NCBI RefSeq assembly: GCF_027942865.1
Contig: NC_134509.1
Location: forward strand, 30,636,197-30,700,196
Reading direction: 5' to 3'
Source: Odontesthes bonariensis
Lineage: Eukaryota; Chordata; Actinopteri; Atheriniformes; Atherinopsidae
Length of the DNA stretch: 64,000 nucleotides
Both the position numbers and the translations under genes were made by a program. Shown here piece by piece: positions 22,201-33,016 of the stretch; within the stretch, counting starts at the first letter, position 1; every line of letters starts with the position of its first letter. The notes beneath the pieces were generated by a model, which searched no databases, was not told the origin of the DNA, and was given only the letters and a program-made list of their open reading frames with translations.

Positions 22201-24721
22201 ACACACATTGCTATAAAAGCGCAATTACATGATGAATTTGTATGTTAACAGGAAACATTTTCATTAGATCGATGTACAGATCATATGTGATGCGTAAATG
22301 CAATTAACCAACATTGTGGCGAGGTGCCGTGGTTCAACGCACAATTCATACATTCTGAGTAACAGCATCGTTGGGAACAGACTACAAGGTGGCACTGTGC
22401 GTGATGGCTGGCTTCTTGGTGAGTAACTTTATTGTGTAAAATTTTGTCCTTATATTATTCCCCCTGACGTGCATTGAGTATGTGCGCCCCCAATTTCTAT
22501 CCCGTCTTCACTGCATCTTAGTCGGTGGTTAAAGTTAGTTTCTTGCTGTTTTTTTGCTGGTTAAACTTCAGCTTGAGATCTTTCTAACAAACCCCTGATC
22601 GTCTCTGTGGGCATATATTAATAACCCTGTGCGTAAAGTGTGAAATGTCTTAATCAGCCTCACCTTTTCCCCGGCGCACTTCTGCACGTTACTGTATGAA
22701 CACGTTCGTTGCGAGTTACACAAAAACATCGGTATTTAGCTTGGGGGTAATCAGAGTCACCCACATGTGCTCCCACCACCCCAGAGAGAGCAGTGTCACC
22801 CATAGTTGCGCCGACTCTCTGTTCAAACAGAGTCGGTCACCCCCCTACTCGTCTGTTTTGGCCACTCTGCAGCGGTGGGCAGCCAGTCTCCGCTTCACAT
22901 CCACCTTAATGTCGAACCACTTATTCTTCACCTCTGCTTGTGTGCGCTTCTCAGACCCCACATCATTAACAGCCTCACACAGGCTCTCTCACCCACTCCT
23001 CTTGCGTTTGCTGCTTATGCCGGAGGACAGCGTGCCAAACAACACATTTTTGCGGGCCTCCACTTCAGAAAGTAGCACCGACATCTCACTTTCCGTGAAG
23101 TTCTTTTTTCCCAACTTATTCATTCTTTTTTCTTTATTTTCTGACCGTACACAGAGGAGAATCGCAGGTGCAGGGCTCATTTAAATATGATTTGCGTATT
23201 TAAGTAGGGGCGTGGACAGGGAGGAGTCGGGTGCTCCGACATGTGCGCTCAATTCCACGTTGATTGGGATGTACAAAGGAAATGTGCTTGGATTGATGCG
23301 TGCGCACAGATTCATACATCCGACGTTGGAGGTCATTTGGGTTTGAGTGTACGCCATGTTTCAATAGGAAATCCACGCAAGTCTTTGTACATGAGGCCCC
23401 AGGTGTGTTCAGAGTTTTTCTGGTTGTGCATTAAACAAAGTAATCTTACACTTTACTGAAAGTATTATTATATGATGCCTCCTACATGCAGCCATTATAT
23501 TTATATCATAATAAAACTACATAAGTCAGTTCATGCAGAAAGTTATATCACCATACTTACCAAAGGTGATGTCTTTCAGCGCGTCTTTCTCTTCAGTCAG
23601 GGATTTATTCTGTGAAGCTGCAATTTTACAACCAGAGCATAATGACAAGAAAAGAAGAAAAAACTAAAAGAAAAACATTTATTTATTGAACAGTACATGT
23701 AGGATGACATTTGTGTTTTTCTACTTAAATATGAAAATTATTCTTCATATGAGTTTAAGATATTTCCCAGTTCTACCTAACCTCAGTGCCAAATTCTATT
23801 TAGTCAAGAATATTTTTCAAAACCTCCGAGCATGTGACTGTCATCATAGGCAGGGCACTTACACAAGTGTCAATGCTGCTAATCTCGTAGTAGTCACTAT
23901 TTTCATTTTCCTGTTTTAGTGGTGTAATGCTAAGCTAAGCCATTTTTGTAAAGGAACTCCAGCATTGTCAGCAGTTACCCTTACAAACATCTGCATGACA
24001 ACAGAAGAGTTTCCATATCAGATGTTTTCTAAACAATACAAACAGTATCCATTACATTATACAAAGGAGCAGGGTTATTTGTGGTGTCTGATCTAACTCA
24101 TTCTGATGTAACCGCATTTGTGGTCTCTATCTAAAGTCCTTCAGATGTTGCCTGCAAAAGCTCGGAACTGAAGTTCACATGTGAAAACTTCTTTGGTAAC
24201 ATGTCGGGGTCACTTACAATGAGCAAGACTCAAGTAGATGATGAGAGTGGTTTGTAGGACACAGATTACTCCGAAGCTCACTGCAACCAGTCTGTACAGT
24301 TGTACTCCTGCGTACACACAAATAGACATGCACGCACACACACACACGTGTGTTTATCACTTCAATTCAATTCAGAGACACTATTAATGTAAATGGAAAG
24401 TAAAATGAAAAGTAAACTCAGTCAAGCCAATTTTGTGTAAGCAAAGTATTTTTCAAAATGTCAATATATATATTAACATTTGGACAGAATGTTGATGTAA
24501 TATTAATGTTAACGTTGTTTCCCATTTCACTTTAATGTTTCAAACTAAACCTTTAAATTATTATTGAATCAAAAGACGTCCTTCTCACCGGCTGCTGCAG
24601 AAGTCACTTTGCTGTCTTCATCTGAGTGGCTCTTCAGTGCATCATTACTTGCTGAAGGATTGTTCAAGTTCTCATATGCCATAGTAGACAATTCATGTTC
24701 CTCTTCATGGAAAACCATCAT
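16201..24721 (-). CDS. Type II membrane C-type lectin with repeat-built stalk (CD209/CLEC4-like)
   Basis: I assemble 13 exons: 24589-24721, 24218-24307, 23561-23617, 21072-21140, 19869-19925, 19673-19741, 18958-19014, 18759-18821, 18486-18554, 18256-18318, 16700-16833, 16441-16541, 16201-16342. They total 1,104 nt (367 residues plus stop), with phases that agree and GT-AG borders throughout. Residues 1-44 are the cytoplasmic tail with MAYENL; about 50-70 form one membrane segment (RLVAVSFGVICVLQTTLIIY); 75-242 form a stalk of eight repeat exons containing TEERDEL-type coiled-coil units; 243-367 form the CTLD. The CTLD has WIGL (exon 12), EPN (327-329), WND (348-350) and the conserved cysteines, the set linked to calcium-dependent mannose-type binding. 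Role: probably a cell-surface lectin receptor of immune cells. Family is known from the motifs; ligand and orthology are inference. The Met start at 24721 is followed by a second Met. Confidence 0.85.
18256..18318 (-). CDS. Lectin stalk repeat exon 10 (63 nt)
   Basis: Last stalk exon before the CTLD. Phase 1 at both ends. Encodes the VTEERDNLKAHLKYL unit. The donor is GTGAG and the acceptor is CAG. Confidence 0.78.
18381..19090. repeat. Stalk-exon cassette, copy 1 of a segmental duplication
   Basis: This block holds stalk exons 9, 8 and 7 (18486-18554, 18759-18821, 18958-19014). It is nearly identical to 19568-20000 except that the other copy lacks about 276 bp including the middle exon. The (CATC)n run at 19069-19086 marks one edge. 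Confidence 0.85.
19568..20004. repeat. Stalk-exon cassette, copy 2, with internal deletion
   Basis: Holds stalk exons 6 and 5 (19673-19741, 19869-19925), copies of exons 9 and 7. The offset from copy 1 is about 1,187 bp on one side and about 906-911 bp on the other, so roughly 276 bp including the equivalent of exon 8 was lost at about 19820. A (CATC)n run also ends this copy. Confidence 0.85.
20519..20800 (-). pseudogene. Dead stalk exon in a duplicated intron block
   Basis: About 20725-20782 resembles the 57-nt stalk exons (AATTCTCTGACTGAA on the minus strand) but has a TAG directly after ACTGAA and lacks a good donor. The block from 20519 matches 21370-21406 plus 23403-23640, so it is an older copy of the exon-3 cassette. 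It also preserves the empty form of the Harbinger insertion site. Confidence 0.7.
21798..22420 (+). pseudogene. Harbinger transposase relic (HARBI1-like)
   Basis: The first frame (21798-22136) includes GAFQRELSNRLGLCQSTLTR and AMPAVWDRIIRISAMYIKFP, the helix-turn-helix-like N-terminus of HARBI1-type transposases. After a frameshift at about 22130, GAIDCTHIAIKA supplies the first catalytic Asp of the DDE nuclease. Several stops follow, and the sequence decays before the other two catalytic residues can be identified. No active transposase can be made. Confidence 0.78.
22845..23123 (-). pseudogene. Harbinger Myb/SANT-like DNA-binding protein relic
   Basis: From the ATG at 23123 a 93-codon frame encodes NFTESEMSVLLSEVEARKNV and, further on, EVKNKWFDIKVDVKRRLAAH, the Myb/SANT-like fold of the second Harbinger protein that carries the transposase to the nucleus and transposon ends. 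One TGA (near 22987), where related proteins have Trp, interrupts it. It faces the transposase gene, in convergent orientation. Confidence 0.75.
24218..24307 (-). CDS. Transmembrane exon of the 13-exon lectin gene
   Basis: 90 nt, phase 1 at both ends. Encodes VQLYRLVAVSFGVICVLQ and onward, a hydrophobic helix. The second lectin gene has a 90-nt exon of the same design at 37250-37339. Confidence 0.82.
24326..24350. repeat. (CA)n short microsatellite
   Basis: Short run of ACACAC within the first intron of the lectin gene. Confidence 0.8.
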
Positions 24722-24805
24722 TATCTTGAACACTGGAAACTGATAAAAGCGTTGGCTGAGTTTCTTTGAACCCCACAAATGCTTGTCGTCTATAGTTGGA
24801 TTATC

Positions 24806-24813
24806 CTTTTATA
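24806..24813 (-). promoter_or_regulatory. TATA box of the 13-exon lectin gene
   Basis: TATAAAAG on the minus strand about 85 nt upstream of the ATG at 24721, a distance that would leave a 5' UTR of roughly 55-60 nt. No experimental start site is known. Confidence 0.55.
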
Positions 24814-25129
24814 GTTTTCTGCCTGAAATACCAGTACTTCCTCATTTTTACAATGTGACCTATTTGTCCCATCAACTCAGCAGTTTGATCAGCAATTTTG
24901 TTGAAAGGTTGAAAATCCTCAAAAATCAATGCTGGGAAGCATTTCTCAGTTTCCTCATTTTTGCTGCTCATTATTTTCACAGAGGCTTGTACAACAGAAT
25001 AATTTATTTAATTTCATCACGCACTGTATTCTATACCCGCTTAATTCAACTCAGGGGCAGAAACTTTACAACAAATATTTGTGTAAATCTAAGACACAGT
25101 GGCATCAGATAGAGATTGGATTTTGACCA

Positions 25130-25462
25130 TGTGGAGGGGGCGTGGTGCATCAGCTGCAGGAGAGAGGTGTGGAGAGAGCTCAGGGGAGCAGCACCAGGTG
25201 AGTGATTGGAACACAGGCATCCACTTGGCTAATCACTCTCCTTTATATAACACAGTAGCGTGCTGGAACCAGAAAAGAGAGGAGGAGAACGAACCGGCTC
25301 GCAGCACAGGAGGAGACCGGATCGAAAAGAGCTGAGCAACAAGCCGAGCAACAAGCCGAGCAACCGAAAAGGAAAAAGAATAAAATAAAACGCCTAAACT
25401 GCCACCAGGTCTCAGTCTTCATTACAGCTGATAGAACCCGCAGTGGCTGTAAGAACGCCACA
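25130..25462 (+). repeat. gypsy LTR (5')
   Basis: 333 bp beginning TGTGGAGGGGG and ending ACGCCACA, followed by TTGGCGCC, a primer-binding-site-like sequence. It contains a TATA-like TTTATATAAC (about 25240) and AATAAAATAAAA (about 25380). It lies about 410 bp upstream of the lectin start, in the opposite orientation. Confidence 0.78.
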
Positions 25463-25497
25463 TTGGCGCCTGACCAGGGATCAGCGAAGACAGGAGA

Positions 25498-26745
25498 TGA
25501 CGGAACCACAACAGCCGATCACTATGCTGGCCCAGTTGCTGGCGGAGGTCGCAGCGATGAGCCGGGACCAGGCGGCTCTCAGCAGGCAGCAGCTGGCAGC
25601 GCTGCAGGATCAGTCGGAGCGACAGACCCAGCTGCTGAAGGTGATGGTGGAGCAGGCCGGAGCGGGAACACCAGCTCCCCCACTCGCAGCAGTCTCACTG
25701 CACAAGATGTCGCCAACGGATGACCCACAATCGTTCTTAGAGATGTTTGAGGCAACGGCGGAGGCATGCAAGTGGCCAGAGGACGAGTGGGCGGTACGGG
25801 TGCTTACCTCCTGTCGGGGGACGCCCAAACAGCGGCGCTGGGCCTCCTGGCGTGCGCTCGCGACTACAATGCGATCAGGAGGGCAGTGTTGGATCGCCTC
25901 GGCTACTCGGCGGAGGACCATCGCCGCCAGTTCAGGGGGATAAAACTGGGCCCCACGGACCGGCCGTTTACCTACGCGCAGCAGCTGAAGGGCGCGGCGA
26001 CTAGGTGGCTGCAGCCGGGGGGATCTAACGGCGAGGAGAGGATGCTGGAGCAGATAATCCTGGAGCAGTTCATGGAGGGGCTGCCGACGGGGACGGCAGA
26101 GTGGGTGCGCTGTCACCGACCGGTGGACCTGGCGACCGCAATCACCCTCACAGAGGACCATCTGGCGGTCTTCTCCCGGGGCCGGGCACCAGAGGCTCGG
26201 CCAGCAACGCCTAGCTGTCCAACACCAGCGCCCCGAAGGGGGCAGTTCTCAGCCGAGCACCCACGCCTCACAATTGCCCGACCATCGCCACTGCCCCGCA
26301 CTAACCTCTCACGTGTCTTCCCACCCCAGGTTCCGGCCGCTACAGGGGCTGCTCCCGACCCGCAGAGGGTCCCTCAGGCAGCAGTGCAGGAGTGTTGGAG
26401 GTGCGGGCAGCCCGGTCACTTTCGCCGCGAGTGCCCGCTGATGGAGGTCGGCCAGGTGATCCGGGTTGTCGGCCCTCCAGCACCCTCCCCCGGTCCAGGA
26501 GGGACGTACAGCGTTCCGGTAAGGATTCAGGGGGGTACACATCAGGCAATGGTGGACTCAGGCTGCACGCAGTCCATAGTTCACCAGAATCTGATTCGAC
26601 CCGGGGCTTTGATAGAGGCGGGGTGGGTGGATATTAGGTGTGTACATGGGGATATTCACAGATACCCTGTAGTCCCAGTGGAAATTCGCTATAAGGGAAA
26701 AAAGCATAGTGTGAAGGCTGCGGTTAGCTCCCGCCTGGTGCACTG
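25498..26745 (+). pseudogene. gypsy gag-protease fragment, frameshifted and truncated
   Basis: Gag starts at the ATG at 25498 (MTEPQQPITMLAQLLAEVAA), with a Gln-rich coiled-coil N-terminus. Near 25805 the frame shifts, and the continuing frame opens LLSGDAQTAALGLLA. It then carries the capsid-like region, a CCHC knuckle CWRCGQPGHFRREC (about 26393-26434) and a protease motif MVDSGCTQSIVHQN. Similarity ends after SSRLVHW (about 26748), next to a poly-C run. Reverse transcriptase and all later parts are absent, and no second LTR is seen. This is a 5' fragment of a gypsy element distinct from the one at 4870-8691. Confidence 0.82.
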
Positions 26746-26747
26746 GA

Positions 26748-26904
26748 GCTCCGCGCCCCCCCCCCCCCCCCCGTTCTGTGATTGGTTCCCAAACTCAGGC
26801 AAAAATAAGGGCGGTGGTTTCCAGGCTGACTTTGCAGTGAGAATGAAATCGAGCGCAAAGCAGCATGGGAATTCCCAGTCTAACATAAACCAACGAAAGA
26901 GCAT
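26748..26904. other. Poly-C run and unidentified sequence
   Basis: Starts with a C run (about 26757-26772) at the point where the gypsy fragment is cut off. The rest is unassigned. Confidence 0.5.
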
Positions 26905-27446
26905 GGCTGTGTTCGAAACCGCCTACTTCTCCTACTATTCCTACTAGTCCTACTTTTTTAAGTTCCCGGATGTACACTAGATGCATACTAGATTCGCCGA
27001 AATGTTGAGTATTCATCATGAGGTTACTTGTCACACTCAAACTACCCAAGATGCAACGTAACGTGACGTCGCCCATCGCCATTTGAACGGTCAAATTCCG
27101 TTAACGGGACGAGAGCAGTCAAAACGGCATAACCGGAAGTGCGTTGCTCACTGCGGCTAGCTTTAGCAGCGCCGAATTCGTGGGAACAAAATTGTAAATA
27201 GCCGGTATTTTGTCAGATTTTCAACACCTTGGGGGTCTAAATGACTACTTTCTCGCCTGAAAATGTTTCAAATGTTGCTAAAGTTATATATTTACAGAGT
27301 TTATAGCTTAAGCGAAATCAGCTTTTCAGGCTGGCTGATTTCGGCTCGGGCAGGAGTGAAGTGCACTGTGTGTAAACGCTCTGCATACTGTCTGATCGAT
27401 GAGTATGCCATTTTCAAGTATGTAGTAGGTGGTTTCGAACACAGCC
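26905..27446. mobile_element. Small TIR element (MITE-like)
   Basis: Inverted termini GGCTGTGTTCGAAACC, followed by a CCTACT match, at both ends of a 542-bp unit. It has no transposase frame. Flanking duplications are not clear, so the superfamily is left open. Confidence 0.72.
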
Positions 27447-28399
27447 CTTGACTCCGTTGTGACTGATGGTATCTATTTTGAAGAGATCATCCGATCATCT
27501 GCTGGTCTCCATTTGGGTTCTTTACAACAATCTCCTCAAAACTGTAATAAAAACAAAGTTTGGATTGTCCTCAAATAAACTGTAGACGGAACAGCGAGAG
27601 CTCTGACCTTTGATTTCCAGTTAATAATCTTCATGGAAGGGATGACCGGAGGAACCAGGGAGACTTGAGATTTATCTAGAAAAAGGAAGTGAAGAGTCAT
27701 TTGTTTCAACATTGAACTTTGGTCACATGATTACACCTCTAGACTTGAAAATACACTTACTGAAGCATATTCACAGATGTCTCTCACTCAGACTGACAGA
27801 CCATGCACTGATTTCCAAGACATAATTATGTAGTCAAAAAGATCACGGGCATACAATCATTATTATTAAAAAAAAATATGAAAACAATCATTGTCACTCA
27901 CTCACTATATAATAGCTTAATCTAATTTGCCCAAATCTGTGTGCAAATCATCTCTAGCTTTTATCTACACCACTTTTTGCACATCTTACTAACAAATTTG
28001 ATTGATTGTAGTAACTTCTCATGTAAACAATACAGAACCACTGAAATCTAGGTATGCTCTATTAAATCTATATACAATTGCTACCTCTGAAAATACGAAG
28101 CAGTTAATTTACAACTTTTGATTAAAAATTCCTCGTTATTTGGTGCAGACTTTGAATTTTGGTGCAGACTTTGAATTTTATGTCATTTCATATGTAATTT
28201 ATAAGTTAGATTAGTTAAGTTATTAAGTTAAGTTAAGTCCATTAAATGAATACCTGCATCTATATGTACACCCAAATTGTATTTATTGAGATGGTTCATT
28301 CATTTATGGGAAGAAAGAGGAACAGAAAACGCACAACTGCAAATTAGACTGGAGCCTCAGTCAATTTTTCATTTCAATGGGGAAGTCACAATAAATACA
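27447..28399. other. Non-coding DNA between elements
   Basis: AT-rich. A possible exon-like stretch on the minus strand near 27600-27670 was not strong enough to call. Confidence 0.4.
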
Positions 28400-29085
28400 G
28401 TTAAAATGACCTAAAAGTGAAATGGATTTTTATGCTTTATGCAAAGGTCAATGGTTTGGGAAACAAGTTAATCCTACATACTGTATGCACAGAATAGTTT
28501 GGACATGAGATTAAATGTTCTACATAGCTGTATATCAGTATAAAACAGTATTATGTCTAACTTATTGTAAAAAAAATATACAAAATAGATGTATTATGAT
28601 GATCTATACTGTTTTCCAATTTAAATTATTTCATAATATCAAACTGTAGATGCACCTTTACATGAGTCATTCTGTGAAATCTAATCCATCAAATCAGATC
28701 TCATTTTCATTTATTCAGCTGAAAAGGCAGAACAAGCAAAATATCAGAGTTAAAAAAACAGAAGCTTAATGTGTGCACACACAAAACACACATCCCTGCA
28801 AACAGGGAGAACAGCAAGGCTTGTTTTGCTCGATGGAATGAAAAAAAAGATATTTACAAAAATTTAAAACTCTGAGAACATGAAATTCAAACAAAATTAA
28901 AGCAACAAAACTGCTTACAGAACTGTTAAGTTGAACAAAGAATCTGAAAATGAGTGGAGGTTTGAAAACAACAAAGGAAACAAGATAGATGTATGCAGGT
29001 GTTGGGATAGGGAACAGGGACCAGCTGAGGTTAGTGAAGAGATAGGGAAAGGAAAATCACTTGAGACCTCTGGTGGATGGAAAAT
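28400..29085. repeat. 0.7-kb dispersed repeat, copy A
   Basis: Begins TTAAAATGACCTAAAAGTG and ends at GATGGAAAAT. It matches 31471-32170 almost base for base, with short indels such as an extra AATC unit in copy B. It has no protein frame and the family is unknown. Confidence 0.85.
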
Positions 29086-30182
29086 GTAGGTAAAAAAGTT
29101 CATAGCCAAAATCACCATGAAAGCTGGAAAAACCAAGGACAAACTATGCTGTTTTACTTAATGACAGTTTTCTTATATTATGACTTGCGACCACCTCACT
29201 CATATTCCAACAACATTAGATGTGAACTAAAATGTTGTTGAGTAAATGAGCAAGTCATCAGTCAAAATGGCCTCTCATTGTTTTGGAAAATTTTGTTTTA
29301 ATTCAAATAAATAAAATTTTTCAATGGCTTTACTGTGTTTTAGATCACAGGAGACCATTAAACCATTAACACAGTCATGTTGCATGTCAGAACAATAAAA
29401 GCTGGGGTATACCCGAAATTAACGTCAATTTATAATCAGAAAATTATTTGTTTTGCAGGAACAAGCATGACACATATGGGAAGCTACAAAAAAGGGCATT
29501 CTAACTTCATAAACACACACAAACACATCTGAAAACTCTTTATCTCTGAACAGTGATTAAGCAGTGCTGTGCAGAAGATTGCTTTAAAGACAGCACCTGA
29601 CAACTCCATTCAGTGAAATGTCTTCCTCTAATTCAAAGAATGTCACACTATCAGAGGTGTAACAGAAGTATGAAATAAAACAATAAACGACAAAGTAAAT
29701 GTATACCCTCTGTAATTGATAAGACAGGAAACTGTGACACAGCCTCATAATTATCCTTAATCACACGTTTAAAGCGGTGAACATAACGGTGTAAACTGCT
29801 GTGAATCAAAAAATTAACGTAAAGACAACTGAATTACTAATGCGCCAATCTTTGGAAGGGAAGGCTAAGTACCAACATACACTTACTGATGCAAAAGCAA
29901 ATGTGTGATATCGACACATATTCCAGTCAACATATTTACTAGCTTTGACAACTGACACTTAACTGACAGCTTAAACATAGGGGAAAACCTGAGTAAAACT
30001 GCTTGTAGCACATCATCTGCATTTTGTAAATAAGACTGCGGTGACTCAGGAATCTGTCTAATCAAGAATTCACAGCTGTTTACTTTAGACACTAAAACCC
30101 CACAGGTTCTTGTGATGAGGTGTGATACAACTTAACTCGATCCTTCATTATTGATCATTAATATCTGTGATTCCCAAGAGGT
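29086..30182. other. Non-coding DNA
   Basis: AT-rich sequence with no gene or element recognised. Confidence 0.45.
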
Positions 30183-33016
30183 CCTGGCTGCAGACCTCCA
30201 CTGTCAGGCCCAGAAATGCATGGTGTATATTTCAAAATAAAACCGTGAATGCACTTCCGGTTAAATTGTTTTCCTCACAAATGAATTAATTAGTAAACAG
30301 TATGACATAAAATCTATCAATTCCCAGTCTATTGTATATATTGTTTTTATTTGTAGAGTAAACTTTTGTTTGGTCAGTGCACATTTTCCTCTTAAGCAAT
30401 TACTCATATTCATAAGCCAACATCTCATAAGATGCCATAGGCCTATACATTTTATTGTGTACTATAGAGTACGTCACTGCCGTTTCATTATCATTTCATT
30501 TTGACTTTATTGCACTGCTCTTTTTCTATACATTTCTTTCAATTAGTTTTTCTGTTGTATTTTTCTGTAAATTTATTCTTAACCACCACAAATTTCATGT
30601 TTGGTTCTTTGTCCATGCTAATTATGTTGATGTGCTACTGGAACACCTTAGTACCACTAAATACTACCCTAACTCTTGATATTTACAGTATAATCCAAGT
30701 CAAATTATTAAGTGATCAATGAGAAAACATAAACACACCAAGTCACAACATGATCAAATGTTCTGTAGACCTTTACTCAGTGAGACATTCACAATAGGCC
30801 CAAATTTTTTTTTTTGTCAACTACTTCTTCACAAAATCTCAACATGTCGTCAATGTTATGAAATATAAATTTGAATGGCTCCAGGATCGCCCCAGATAGT
30901 TTCTTCTGTTCTGAACACATCCCAATTCGTTTGAAATAAATGCCATTTGCTGATATTGTTGTGGACACATGACATCCTTGGTTTGGCACAAGGGCAATGC
31001 CATGTGTTTGCTGAGGAATTTTGCATTATAAATATCCAAAATTCAATATAGTTTTATTTGTCAGATACACAACCATACACAGTACAATGTGCAGTGAAAT
31101 ATCCTCCCGAGGCAACTGAAATAGTGCAAAGTTGGCTCATGGACAGAAAAACAGAAGTGCTTTGAGCTTTCCACAAATAATACCTCAACACAGTAAGGGA
31201 CATGTGCTGCCTGTGCATATTTTTGCCTTTTAAGGCAGGTTGACTTTTTTGAATCACCAAAAAACTTTAAGTGCACCATTTCTGTTAACATATCTTCTCT
31301 GAGGAATTCGTCTGTGGCTATATCTGTGCAGTATTGTAAAGAACGGATGTGTTAGCAGTGTGTGAAAGTTAATCCACTTCTAGATGCCATTTTGGAGTAC
31401 TGTTTGCAATCCTCCAACTCACACTGCACCTTGTGTACTCGGCCCCAGGTTCTGTACCGTACATGTAGGGTTAAAATGACCTAAAAGTGAAATGGATTTT
31501 TATGCTTTATGCAAAGGTCAATGGTTTGGGAAACAAGTTAATCCTACATACTGTATGCACAGAATAGTTTGGACATGAGATTAAATGTTCTACATAGCTG
31601 TATATCAGTATAAAACAGTATTATGTCTAACTTATTGTAAAAAAAATATACAAAATAGATGTATTATGATGATCTATACTGTTTTCCAATTTAAATTATT
31701 TCATAATATCAAACTGTAGATGCACCTTTACATGAGTCATTCTGTGAAATCTAATCCATCAAATCAAATCAGATCTCATTTTCATTTATTCAGCTGAAAA
31801 GGCAGAACAAGCAAAATATCAGAGTTAAAAAAACAGAAGCTTAATGTGTGCACACACAAAACACACATCCCTGCAAACAGGGAGAACAGCAAGGCTTGTT
31901 TTGCTCGATGGAATGAAAAAAAAGATAGTTACAAAAATTTAAAAGTCTGAGAACATGAAATTCAAACAAAATTAAAGCAACAAAACTGCTTACAGAACTG
32001 TAAGTTGAACAAAGAATCTGAAAATGAGTGGAGGAAAAGTGGAGGTTTGAAAACAACAAAGGAAACAAGATAGATGTATGCAGGTGTTGGGATAGGGAAC
32101 AGGGACCAGCTGAGGTTAGTGAAGAGATAGGGAAAGGAAAATCACTTGAGACCTCTGGTGGATGGAAAATCCACAGAATTTTTTAGGGACTGAAAAGCCA
32201 TGCCCTCCTTTTTGGACTGCAGAAATGGAGGGTGGACCTCCAAATGCTGCCGAACTCTGCCAGCTTTGGTTGGTTTAAAGATGTGTTTGGGACACAAGGG
32301 GCAGTGGACCTGACTGCAGCATGTTGTGCTAACTTAAGTGAAAGTGGATAAAACAAGACACTTAATTAATTTAATACGTTATGTTATGATGAAGAAAATA
32401 CATCCTGACATGACATATAGAAAACTTGAAGCCAAGTAGTGTATGTCTGGGCCCAACCTGTAACTCCTGCTGGGCTGGTCCCTTGATCAAGCTCATTTTT
32501 TGTTTGTAACTTTGTGACCATGCCCAACTAATGCACGGAGAGTTTACAAAAAAGTTCCATAATGTTACATACAAACAAATATGCGAACAGTTACTTTACG
32601 TTATGGACTAAAAAGTTAACAATCCTGAGGTGTTGATGCTAAACAGCTTTGGTGAAAGTAAACTTTGAAATCATCTAACTTAGCTTCAAAACGACAACCC
32701 AAACCGACATGTAACATTCGGTAATTTGCTTCATTAATGACTTCTATAACGACTACTAAAATGCATCTATATTGACGAAGAACACAAGAAAGCATGCATG
32801 TACTTTCTATGGATAATAAAAATCAGAAACTCACCTCTAAAATAAGCGCATTTTCCTTCTTCTTTTACATATGCGCTCTCGCAGGTCTCTCTCGAATTTA
32901 AATGGCAGGTGAAAATGACCCTCCCAAAATGTCCTCCCCACCCCCCAAAAAAGGTCCTCACTTCTCCCACTTCCGGCCCTGACGAAGGGGCCTGACAGTG
33001 GAGGTCTGCAGCCAGG
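30183..33016. mobile_element. 2.8-kb TIR element, copy 1
   Basis: Bounded by a 29-bp inverted repeat that begins CCTGGCTGCAGACCTCC and continues ACTGTCAGGCCC, exact at both ends (30183-30211, 32988-33016). The inside matches the second copy (40985-48952) in inverted orientation. Homology includes the LINE-like tail near 31040-31100 and the block 32190-32780. A copy of the 0.7-kb repeat (31471-32185) has inserted here with TAGGG on both sides. No transposase is recognisable and the target duplication is unclear, so the superfamily is unassigned. Confidence 0.78.
31471..32185. repeat. 0.7-kb dispersed repeat, copy B, inserted in the TIR element
   Basis: The second TIR-element copy lacks this block. 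TAGGG stands on both sides (31466-31470 and about 32186-32190), a 5-bp target duplication. It matches copy A at 28400. Confidence 0.78.

Larger units (their letters stand above)
21410..23399. mobile_element. Harbinger-type DNA transposon in a lectin stalk intron
   Basis: Termini are GGGCCTCATGTACAAAG and its inverse, next to CTG (21407-21409) on the left and CAG (23400-23402) on the right. This fits the 3-bp CWG target preference known for fish Harbinger elements. It carries a transposase relic on the plus strand (21798-about 22420) and a Myb/SANT-like relic on the minus strand (22845-23123). Flanking sequence matches the uninterrupted block at 20519-20620, which confirms insertion. Both genes are broken. 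Confidence 0.85.

Noticed and set aside
22696..23184. Plus-strand 162-codon frame
   Set aside because: It is the antisense of the Harbinger Myb-like relic, which has the recognisable protein.
27600..27670. Exon-like stretch on the minus strand with an acceptor and a PPVIPS segment
   Set aside because: The donor is weak and no neighbouring exons were found, so no gene could be supported.
30455..31291. Several 65-76 codon frames repeated near 48060-48900
   Set aside because: They recur because the TIR element is present twice; the frames are interrupted, differ between copies and match no recognised protein.
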